The notes under the pieces were generated by a model. The model was given only the letters and a program-made list of their open reading frames with translations. It searched no databases and was not told where the DNA came from. The position numbers and the translations under genes were made by a program. Source: Streptomyces actuosus (GTDB taxonomy: Bacteria > Actinomycetota > Actinomycetes > Streptomycetales > Streptomycetaceae). From it: DNA of 64,000 nt. The DNA lies in assembly GCF_016921115.1 (NCBI RefSeq), contig NZ_JAFFZS010000016.1, positions 62,001-126,000 on the forward strand, read 5' to 3'. Each line of letters opens with the position of its first letter. The first letter of the stretch is position 1. This document shows, in pieces, positions 41,571 to 51,052 of the stretch.

Positions 41571-42194
41571 ATGGTTACCCCGCGCTGGACGGCCGCCCCC
41601 GCTCAGGCGGCTTCCCCTCGCCGGCGCGGCGTCGTCCTCGAACGCGCGATCCTGGATGCCGCCCTGGAGCAGCTCAGTACCGTCGGCTGGAAGGGCCTGA
41701 CGATGGAGGGCGTCGCCGCCGGCGCCCAGACCGGCAAGGCCGCGGTCTACCGGCGCTGGCCCTCGAAGGAGGACCTGGTCGCCGACGCCCTGCAGTCCGG
41801 GCTGCCCCCCTTCGACGCCGCCCCCGATCTCGGGACCGTGCGTGCCGACCTGGTGGCGCTGTGCCGCAGGGCGCGCGACGCCATGTACTCACGCCTCGGT
41901 TCAGCGCTCCGATCGGTTATTCACGAATGCGATCCGCTGCAGGTCGAGCGCTTTCACGGGGTGATCGTGGACGGCGTCGTGGAGCCGGTCGTCAAACTGC
42001 TGCGAGAAGTCGTCGAACGGGGAATCGACCGTGGGGAGGTGCGCCCCGATGCGCTGAACAGCTATGTGCTGGACGTCCTTCCGGCCATGATGATGTACCG
42101 CTCCAAGATGTGCGGAAGCGAATGGGCCGACCAGGAACTCGACGAGATGGTCGACCGGCTGATGATGCCGCTCCTGCGCCCGCGCGACTCCTGA
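41571..42194 (+). CDS. TetR-family transcriptional regulator
   Basis: A 207-residue repressor. The HTH is in LTMEGVAAGAQTGKAAVYRRWPSKEDLVADAL (about residues 45-75). The rest is the helical ligand-binding domain, of the TetR_C_16-like type that carries two Met-rich helices (LPAMMMYRSKM). ATG at 41571 with GGAG 8 bases before; the frame is open upstream to 41499. Divergent from the MFS exporter, with twin operators between, so the pair is probably a self-contained drug-response unit. Confidence 0.88.
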   Translation: MVTPRWTAAPAQAASPRRRGVVLERAILDAALEQLSTVGWKGLTMEGVAAGAQTGKAAVYRRWPSKEDLVADALQSGLPPFDAAPDLGTVRADLVALCRRARDAMYSRLGSALRSVIHECDPLQVERFHGVIVDGVVEPVVKLLREVVERGIDRGEVRPDALNSYVLDVLPAMMMYRSKMCGSEWADQELDEMVDRLMMPLLRPRDS

Positions 42195-42276
42195 GGCTCC
42201 CGTCACCGGGGGGCGGTGCCGTCTGCGGGAACCAGGGTGTCGCGCAGGGATCACGGAGGCGTACGCTGAGGGCGCC

Positions 42277-42978
42277 ATGCCGTACGAAGCACCCACCCAT
42301 ACCGTCGAGCGCTCTCTTCGCGCCACGACCGGAGCCAAGGTCGTCGCGGGCGTCGACGAGGTGGGGCGGGGCGCCTGGGCCGGACCCGTCACCGTCTGCG
42401 CGGCGGTCACCGGACTGCGCCGGCCCCCCGACGGGCTCACCGACTCCAAACTGCTCACCGTCAAGCGGCGTGGGGAGTTGGCCGAGTTGCTTTCGACGTG
42501 GGTGACCTCGTACGCCCTCGGGCACGCCTCGCCCGAGGAGATCGACACCATGGGGATGACGGCCGCGCTGCGGCTGGCGGCCGTCCGCGCCCTGGGGGCG
42601 TTGCCGGTCCGCCCGGACGCCGTGATCCTCGACGGCAAGCACGACTACCTCGGGGCTCCGTGGCAGGTCCGCACGGTCGTCAAGGGTGACCGGTCCTGCG
42701 TCGCGGTGGCTGCGGCCTCGGTGATCGCCAAGGTCCAGCGCGACAAAATGATGGCCGAACTGGGTAGCGAACATGCACACTTCGGTTTCGCGGACAATGC
42801 CGGATACCCGTCGCCGGTGCACAAGGCCGCGCTGGCGGAGTGGGGCCCCACCCCCTACCACCGTCTGTCGTGGGCGTATCTTGATGCGCTGCCCCAGTGG
42901 CGGCATCTCAAGAAGGCCCGCAGCTGGGCGGACGGAGGGGTTCCGGAGATCGAGGGCCAGCTCGGCTTCGATTTCTGA
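42277..42978 (+). CDS. rnhB: Ribonuclease HII
   Basis: A 233-residue enzyme that nicks RNA-DNA hybrids and single ribonucleotides in DNA. Catalytic acidic residues lie in GVDEVGRGAWAGP (Asp-Glu) and in LDGKHDYLG, with a further Asp in VIAKVQRDKMM. The active-site pattern DEVGRG is intact. TACGCT ends 9 bases before the ATG. It opens a group of genes with nucleic-acid features (helicase-like fragment, RadC-like protein, RecQ). Confidence 0.94.
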   Translation: MPYEAPTHTVERSLRATTGAKVVAGVDEVGRGAWAGPVTVCAAVTGLRRPPDGLTDSKLLTVKRRGELAELLSTWVTSYALGHASPEEIDTMGMTAALRLAAVRALGALPVRPDAVILDGKHDYLGAPWQVRTVVKGDRSCVAVAAASVIAKVQRDKMMAELGSEHAHFGFADNAGYPSPVHKAALAEWGPTPYHRLSWAYLDALPQWRHLKKARSWADGGVPEIEGQLGFDF

Positions 42979-43046
42979 CCGTTCCGCCCGCACTCACGTG
43001 CCACCCGTTCACGTGAGCCCCACCAACGTTTGATAAAAGTCAGGTC

Positions 43047-43679
43047 ATGCCTCTCATTCCCGAGGAGCCTCAGATTCACGAGAGTGCCCAGGGTCCCCGC
43101 GCCACTCCGGCCAGCGGCCGCAGCGCGCCGACCCCTCGCCCCGTACCCGGCCCCCGCCCCGCGGCCCCGCCGCGTCCCGGCCGTCCCGGACCCCTCCGCC
43201 CCGCCCCGCCGGTGCAGCGCACGCCCCGCGACGCGGCTCCGGCCAAGCCCGGTCCCACGGGCCCCGCTGCCCCTGCCGCCGACTCGGCGACCGCGCAGAT
43301 CCAGCTGATCCCGGCCTCGGCCGAGGGGGCGCTGGATGCGGCCGAGGAAGCCGTGGACCTGCTCCTGGACTCCGGTCGCACCCCTGGTGACGTGCTGGTG
43401 GTCACCACCGGCGAACCGCATCCCTGGGTCGCCCACGAACTGTCCTTCGGAGAGACCTCCTACTGGGCGCAGCACGACGCGCGCGAGGACGTCTTCTACG
43501 CCGACGCCGGCCTGGTCGGCCGTGCGAGCTCGCGCGCCGTGGTCGTCGTCGCCGTCAACGGCGGCGGTGACGCGGCGGCTGCCTCCGCCCTGTCGCTCGC
43601 CCACTCCAAGGCCGACGCGCTGCTGATCGTCTGCGGCGACCCGCAGCAGATCAACTCGGTGCTGGGCGCGGGCGTCTGA
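43047..43679 (+). CDS. Small protein resembling the C-terminal part of a UvrD-type helicase
   Basis: A 210-residue protein. The first 80 or so residues are a Pro/Ala/Arg-rich disordered region. The C-terminal 125 residues read like the second RecA-like domain of SF1 helicases: GDVLVVTTGEPH; VFYADAGLVGRASSRAVVVVAVNGG; ALSLAHSKADALLIVCGDPQQI, whose Ser-x-Ala-Lys/Ala-Asp pattern matches the motif VI strand. There is no Walker A or B, so it cannot be a helicase alone. I do not know its function. The gene sits between rnhB and a RadC-like/RecQ group. Confidence 0.6.
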   Translation: MPLIPEEPQIHESAQGPRATPASGRSAPTPRPVPGPRPAAPPRPGRPGPLRPAPPVQRTPRDAAPAKPGPTGPAAPAADSATAQIQLIPASAEGALDAAEEAVDLLLDSGRTPGDVLVVTTGEPHPWVAHELSFGETSYWAQHDAREDVFYADAGLVGRASSRAVVVVAVNGGGDAAAASALSLAHSKADALLIVCGDPQQINSVLGAGV

Positions 43680-44274
43680 GCGGCTCGGCGCTGCGCGGGG
43701 GCACCCCGCGACGGCCTCGGAGGTACCGTGTGCGGCGCTGCGCCGCTCCCGCCGCACGGCGGGAGCCGGCGTGACGCATGCTCCGCGGTCCTGCCGCCGG
43801 GCAGCAGCCGGGTGTTCGCGCGCCCCGGAGCGCCGTGCGGCCTGCCGTGCCGCACACTGCGTGGACGCGGGCCGCCGTGCCGCGGCGGTTTCCCCGCACG
43901 GGACTCCGGCAGGCCCGGTCCGGTCGCCGTACTGGCCCGCAGCCGCGTCACCCGTGCCGGAGGGCACCGTACGGGTGCCGGCCGGTGCGGACGCGTCGGC
44001 GTGGACGTGGGTGGGGACGCCTGGCCCGGGGGTCCGGGACGACCGTGCGGAGAGCGTTGCGCCGTCGGGGCCCGGGAGGCGGATCGCTTCGTCGGCACAG
44101 TCCCACCGCTCCGTCCCGGGGAGCTGGCGAATCGTTACTTCGGTGGAGGCCCACCGCTTCGTCCCGTGCGCCTCGCGAACCGTTGCCTCGCCGGGAGACG
44201 GGCGGGCCCTGCCGCGGAGGCGGCAGGGGACACGACGAGCCGTGCCGCCGACCCGCGGCGGCCTCCGGCCGCGC
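43680..44274. other. Gap downstream of the helicase-like fragment
   Basis: 595 bases with many antisense ORFs but no protein-like sequence that I trust. It holds a two-copy, 48-base imperfect tandem repeat at 44102-44197. Confidence 0.35.
44102..44197 (+). repeat. Imperfect 48-base tandem repeat
   Basis: Two 48-base units begin CCCACCGCT at 44102 and 44150 and agree at about 70% of positions. A degenerate third copy may precede them. A multiple of three, so a translated frame would repeat 16 residues, but no supported gene covers it. Confidence 0.4.
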
Positions 44275-44895
44275 TCAGCGGGCGGCTGCGCGGCGCAGGA
44301 GCTCCGACGCGGCACCGCCGGTGCGGGGCAGCGGGGGTGGCACCTCCGAGGCACCGAAGGGCTCGGGGGAGGAGTCCGCGTTCGGGTGACGTCCCCCGCG
44401 GCCCTCGCCGAGCACCTGCCAGCCGTCACGGGTCAGCGTGATGTACGCCCCGCACCGCAGCCCGTGCAGCGTGCACGCGTCGCGCAGTCCCCACATCCAC
44501 GCGCCGTCCTCCTCCGTCCAGCGCGCGTCGCCGTCCCGGCAGTACAGCAGCACGGCGGTGCGGACCGGGGTGCGGCGCCGCAGGTCGTGCGGGACGACCC
44601 GGCGCAGCTGGGCGAGCAGCGCGTTGCGGAACATCCAGCCGTCGGCGGGCGCGGGACGCCGCACGAAGGACGCGCTCGCCAGCAGCCGTTCCTCCGGGTC
44701 GAGGACGGCCACCACGGCGGTCGACGGTCTCGGACGGTGCCGCGTGTGCAACCCGCTGACGACCTCACGCGGACTGCGCAGCAGAGGGATTCCCGCGGAG
44801 GCCCATTCTGCGGGCTCCAGCAGACGGCTGGCGGAAGCGGCGGACGTGGACGTCGACAACGAGCCCGCCGAGGACGGAGCGAATCCGAAGGTCAC
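44275..44895 (-). CDS. Possible RadC/JAB-like protein of unknown function
   Basis: A 206-residue protein. The middle region (STAVVAVLDPEERLLAS, then LLAQLRRVVPHDLRR, then RTAVLLYCRDGDARWTEEDG and LTLTRDGW-like ITLTRDGWQVLG) resembles the beta-alpha layout of RadC/JAB proteins. The zinc-binding His-x-His is missing, so metal chemistry is doubtful. GTG at 44895 has a strong GGGAGG site. It diverges from the recQ-like gene. Function not known. Confidence 0.5.
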   Translation of the reverse strand: MTFGFAPSSAGSLSTSTSAASASRLLEPAEWASAGIPLLRSPREVVSGLHTRHRPRPSTAVVAVLDPEERLLASASFVRRPAPADGWMFRNALLAQLRRVVPHDLRRRTPVRTAVLLYCRDGDARWTEEDGAWMWGLRDACTLHGLRCGAYITLTRDGWQVLGEGRGGRHPNADSSPEPFGASEVPPPLPRTGGAASELLRRAAAR

Positions 44896-45254
44896 GTTCC
44901 TCCCTTCGGCTACGCGCCCACACTGCGGGCGAGTCGGATTCGGGGGAGCGCACACCGCAACAGAGCCCTACCTGATCACGGGCGGGCCGTGCGGGGAGCG
45001 GACCTCAATTCTTCCTGCCGAACTTGGATGCGGCAACGAGCAATTGGGGCCGGAGACCGGTATGCGGTGATCAGTGTCTTATATCACTGCCCCGTGAGGC
45101 GCCCGTCGATGCATGGGACGACGGCGCACCGCACGTTCTACCCCGCCGGGCCGCGCCGGTCCAGAGGGCGACGACGTCCGAAGCACCGGGCGCGAAATCG
45201 TCGTCACACCGAGTGAAGTGGTCGGCGGAGCCCGGCATCGGGTTGCATGGGGGC
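44896..45254. promoter_or_regulatory. Divergent upstream region of the RadC-like and recQ-like genes
   Basis: 359 bases. Likely promoter region for both genes. The AT-richer patch 45005-45090 (AATTCTTCC, TTATATCAC) is the best candidate for the promoter of one of them. No SOS box was found. Confidence 0.4.
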
Positions 45255-47414
<2,160 letters not shown>

Positions 47415-47621
47415 CGGCGCGCCGACCCGGTGACGGCGGGCGGAGGGGCGGCGCGGCCTGCCGGAGCGGCTCCCTGCGGCGGGGCCCCGTGGCGAGGCAC
47501 TGGGGTGTGGCCTCGCGCGTGGCGTGACGGCGTCGCCTGCCGAGGCGTCTTTTGACGTGTCCTGGATCGGACTTGTCCACAGGCCCAAGCGGAACATTTG
47601 AATCCGCGAGATCGTCGGCGC

Positions 47622-49658
47622 ATGACGAATCACGGCGAAACGACCGGGTCCTTCGAGAACGGCGCACATTCCGTTTCCTCCGGAAAGGGTGAGACGACGG
47701 CCTCCCGCCAGCACGGCGACGAGCACGGCTCCTTCCGGGGCGATGCGGGGACCACGGATACACGCGGAGGTGAGGCGGCAGGGCTCCGCCGGGACGACGG
47801 AGCGACCGGTCGCCTCCAGCAGGGCGTCGGGAGGGGCTTGCGCCCGGGTGACCCCGGGACCGGCTTCCTCCAGGGTCCGGGAGCCGACCCCCTCCCGGAC
47901 GGTGAGGGCGCCGGCCTTGCCGAGGGCGACGCGCCGCTCCCTTCCCCCGGGGACGGTGGCATCATCGCCCCCCTCGGCGACGACGGCACCGGCGGTCCTC
48001 TCGGGAGCGGCGGCCGCACCGCTCCCGCTCACGTCACGGTGCGCGACGGATCCCCGGGGCACGGCAGCCCGACCGACCCCCACGAGGTCACCCTGCGCAC
48101 ACCCTCCGAGCTGGCCGACGCCCTGCCGTATCTCCTCGGCTACCGCCCCGAGCACAGCATCGTCCTGGTCGCCGTGCACGGCAGCGGTGGGCGCGGCAGG
48201 TTCGGCGGCCGGGCCCGGCTCGGCATCCCCGCGTGCCAGGACGACTGGACGGCCGCGGCCCGCCAACTGGCCCACGGACTGGTGACCGGGTGCGAACGCC
48301 GTGGCGCCCGCCCCGAGCAACTGGTGGCCTATCTGTGCCAGGAACCGGCGAAGGGCGAGACCGGCCGGCAGGTCATGGAGCGGCTGGAACCCCTCGCCCG
48401 TGCCCTGCGCATCCAGTGCGGACTGCTGGACGTGCCGGTCGTCGAGGCCCTGTGCGTCTCCGACGGCCGGTTCTGGTCGTACTGCTGCGCCGGCGAGGCC
48501 TGCTGCCCTCCGGCAGGCCTCGCGATGGGCCTGCCCGGCACATCCGTACTGGCCGCCGCTGCCGCCTACGCGGGCATCCAGGTGCGCGGCACCCTCCGCG
48601 AGCTGCGGGCCCGGCTGCTGCCCCGGGAGAGCGCCGGCGTTTTCGAACAGCAGAGCGCGCTGGACGCCGCGGGTGCGGCACTGGTCCCACGGATCCTCGA
48701 CGACGCCGAGCGAGCGAGGGTCGCCGAGGACACGGTGGAGCTGGCCGGGCGGATCATCGAGCGCTACGCGGACGCTCCGCCCGTCTCCGGCACGCTCACG
48801 GCGGACCGCCGCGACGACGACCTGCTCGACCACGGCGAGGCGGCCCAGCTGATTCTCGGCCTCCAGGACCGCACCACCCGTGACCGCGCCGCCCGGTGGA
48901 TGGAGGGCGACGAGGCCGGCCCGGCGTTGCGCCTGTGGCGGGCCCTCGCGCGGCGTTGCGTCGGCCCCCACGGGGAGCACGCCGCCGCGCCGCTGACCCT
49001 CGCCGGCTGGGTCGCCTGGTCGATGGGCGACGACATCGAGGCCAGGGAGGCATTCGCGATGGCGCTGGGCGCGGATCCCGACTACCTCTTCGCCCGTCTG
49101 CTGCACCAGGCCGTCAACGAGGGCCTGGACCCGGAGTCCGTCCGCTGCTGCCTGCGCGCCGGGCGCCGGGCCTCCGAAACGGAGCCGGACGCCGAACGGT
49201 CCTCCGGCACACCCTCGGACCGCGGGGGTTCCGGTGCCGCCCCGTCGGCCGACGGCGACGGCGACGGCGACGGCGGCGGAGGAGGCGGAGGGCGGCAGGA
49301 AGCGGCAGCAGGCGCCGGGCCGGCCGCGGCACAGGCACCGGGGGCCGGTTCCGTTGCCGCGCCGGGGGGTCCCACGGGGACCCCGAACCGCCACCGGCGC
49401 CGCGTCGTCCCGGGGTCTTCGGGCAGGACGTCGCGTCCTGCCGTGGCCGACGCGAGTACGGCGTCGACGCCCGGTGCGCCCGCCCGCGACCGGTCCGGCG
49501 GACGTCGTCCCCCGGTCGCGCCGGTGGGCGGGACACGGCCGCGTACCGCAGGCCGGGACGCCGCACCGCGCCGCGCGCCCCGCGTGCACAGTGCCCGCCC
49601 CGTGAGCACGGACGGTCCGCTCGCCGGTGACAGGGGCGGCGGGGGAGAGCAGGCCTGA
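47622..49658 (+). CDS. DUF4192 domain protein
   Basis: A 678-residue protein. The DUF4192 core lies at about residues 150-500: RTPSELADALPYLLGYRPEHSIVLVAV, VAYLCQEPAKGETGRQVMERL, CVSDGRFWSYCCAGEACCP with four Cys, and the C-terminal WSMGDDIEAREAFAMALGADPDY, LFARLLHQAVNEGL. Both ends are long disordered tails: residues 1-145 rich in Gly/Asp, and 510-678 rich in Gly/Arg/Pro. ATG at 47622 was chosen over TTG at 47598. DUF4192 has no known role. It follows recQ by about 200 bases on the same strand. Confidence 0.85.
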   Translation: MTNHGETTGSFENGAHSVSSGKGETTASRQHGDEHGSFRGDAGTTDTRGGEAAGLRRDDGATGRLQQGVGRGLRPGDPGTGFLQGPGADPLPDGEGAGLAEGDAPLPSPGDGGIIAPLGDDGTGGPLGSGGRTAPAHVTVRDGSPGHGSPTDPHEVTLRTPSELADALPYLLGYRPEHSIVLVAVHGSGGRGRFGGRARLGIPACQDDWTAAARQLAHGLVTGCERRGARPEQLVAYLCQEPAKGETGRQVMERLEPLARALRIQCGLLDVPVVEALCVSDGRFWSYCCAGEACCPPAGLAMGLPGTSVLAAAAAYAGIQVRGTLRELRARLLPRESAGVFEQQSALDAAGAALVPRILDDAERARVAEDTVELAGRIIERYADAPPVSGTLTADRRDDDLLDHGEAAQLILGLQDRTTRDRAARWMEGDEAGPALRLWRALARRCVGPHGEHAAAPLTLAGWVAWSMGDDIEAREAFAMALGADPDYLFARLLHQAVNEGLDPESVRCCLRAGRRASETEPDAERSSGTPSDRGGSGAAPSADGDGDGDGGGGGGGRQEAAAGAGPAAAQAPGAGSVAAPGGPTGTPNRHRRRVVPGSSGRTSRPAVADASTASTPGAPARDRSGGRRPPVAPVGGTRPRTAGRDAAPRRAPRVHSARPVSTDGPLAGDRGGGGEQA

Positions 49659-50198
49659 GCGGCGGGGGCGGGACAGCGCCCGAGGGTGCCGGACCGATAC
49701 CCGGGAGGCGGCGGCGAGGCCGCCGTCGGTGATGCGGTGCGACCAGGGGGTGCGCGGTGACGGACACGGCGGGCTGAACGGTAGGTCCGTCGCGACGGGC
49801 GGATCGAGGTGGACGGCCGAGTGCGCGCACCGGGGAGCGAGACGGCACATGCGTCCTGGTGGGCGTGGGGGAGCGGCAGGCCCGAGCGGCACGGCAGGGT
49901 GCCCGGACGGGCGGGGAGCGGTGGCTGAGCACGCCCCGCGAGGTGGGCGGCACCGGCGCCCCGCCGCGTCGCCGGCCGGCCGGGCCGCCGACGGGCGTGA
50001 CCCGTAGGTCCCCCTCCCCGTCTCCGTACGGGGCAGCCGCCTCGGGCTCGCCATGGTCGAGGAGGCGGCACAGGGGCTGCAACTGCGCGCGTGACCTCGG
50101 ACAATGCCGTAGGGCCCGCGGTGACGGCGACGCACCGGCATCCATATGTCCGAGCGAGCCGGATCAGCCGGCGAAGCGGCCGACGAGGGGAGTGTTTA

Positions 50199-50213
50199 TC
50201 GTCAGGCAGACGA
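50199..50213 (+). promoter_or_regulatory. Candidate NrtR-type operator
   Basis: TCGTC, five bases, GACGA: a perfect 5-bp inverted repeat with GTC/GAC arms like those of NrtR sites. It lies directly upstream of the -10 of the Nudix regulator gene, where binding would block RNA polymerase. Confidence 0.6.
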
Positions 50214-50214
50214 C

Positions 50215-50220
50215 TATGAT
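50215..50220 (+). promoter_or_regulatory. -10 hexamer of the NrtR-like gene
   Basis: TATGAT, ending 6 bases before the ATG at 50227, so transcription should begin at or next to the start codon. A weak -35 (GTGTTT at 50192-50197) lies 17 bases upstream. Confidence 0.65.
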
Positions 50221-50226
50221 CGCCGC

Positions 50227-50985
50227 ATGCCCTACGACCCGTCAGCCTTTCCGCCCGTCGCCGTCACCGTGGACCTGGTCGTGCTGACCGTGCGCCGCCA
50301 TGCCCTGTGCGCGCTGGCGGTACGCAGGGGGGAACCGCCCTTCCAGGGACGCTGGGCGCTCCCCGGTGGTTTCGTACGGGCCGACGAGGACCTGGCCCAG
50401 GCCGCGGCGCGCGAGTTGGCCGAGGAGACGGGGCTGCGCGCGCACGAGCCGTCCGTGCCGGCCCAGGACCACGGTGCCCACCTGGAGCAGCTCGCCACGT
50501 ACGGCGACCCCAAGCGGGACCCGCGGATGCGCGTCGTGAGCGTCGCCCACCTCGCCCTCGCCCCCGACCTGCCTGCGCCCCGCGCCGGCGGCGACGCCAG
50601 CAACGCCCGCTGGGCGCCGGTCGACGAACTGCTTCAGCAGAGCGGCTACGGCCGGGACGGGGAGTCGGTCGCACCCCTCGCGTTCGACCATGCGCAGATC
50701 CTGGCCGACGGCGTGGAGCGCGCCCGCTCGAAGATCGAGTACTCGTCGCTGGCCACCGCGTTCTGCCCACCCGAGTTCACCGTCGGGGAACTGCGTCGCG
50801 TCTACGAGGCGGTGTGGGGCGTCGCCCTCGATCCGCGCAACTTCCACCGGAAGGTCACCGGTACCCCTGGCTTCCTGGTGCCCACCGGTGGCACCACCAC
50901 CCGCCAGGGCGGACGCCCCGCCCAGCTCTTCCGGGCGGGCGGCGCCACCCTGCTCAACCCGCCGATGCTGCGCCCCGAGGTGTGA
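50227..50985 (+). CDS. NrtR-type Nudix-fused transcriptional regulator
   Basis: A 252-residue regulator. The N-terminal Nudix domain (about 20-160) binds ADP-ribose-type ligands. The Nudix box is complete in GFVRADEDLAQAAARELAEE followed by TGL. It therefore retains the G-x5-E-x7-R-E-x2-E-E pattern, while many NrtR proteins have lost catalysis. The C-terminal winged HTH (FTVGELRRVYEAVWGVALDPRNF then GGRPAQLFRAG) is the NrtR type. NrtR represses NAD-metabolism genes in other bacteria; here no such gene is adjacent. The start at 50227 is fixed by the -10 at 50215-50220. Confidence 0.85.
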   Translation: MPYDPSAFPPVAVTVDLVVLTVRRHALCALAVRRGEPPFQGRWALPGGFVRADEDLAQAAARELAEETGLRAHEPSVPAQDHGAHLEQLATYGDPKRDPRMRVVSVAHLALAPDLPAPRAGGDASNARWAPVDELLQQSGYGRDGESVAPLAFDHAQILADGVERARSKIEYSSLATAFCPPEFTVGELRRVYEAVWGVALDPRNFHRKVTGTPGFLVPTGGTTTRQGGRPAQLFRAGGATLLNPPMLRPEV

Positions 50986-51039
50986 GCGCGGCTCTCCCGC
51001 CACAGCAGGGCGAAAACACTGAAAGGGGACATCCCGCGC

Positions 51040-51045
51040 TATCTT
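51040..51045 (+). promoter_or_regulatory. -10 hexamer of the ABC fusion gene
   Basis: TATCTT, ending 7 bases before the GTG at 51053. Predicts a leaderless mRNA and supports that start over the TTG at 51044, which the hexamer overlaps. Confidence 0.55.
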
Positions 51046-51052
51046 GCTTCGG

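Larger units (their letters stand above)
49659..50226. other. Gap before the NrtR-like gene
   Basis: 568 bases. Antisense ORFs only; nothing supported until the control elements at 50192-50220. Confidence 0.4.

Noticed and set aside
42855..44429. A 524-codon minus-strand frame including the tandem repeat region
   Set aside because: It runs through rnhB and the helicase-like gene in antisense, and its sequence is low-complexity.
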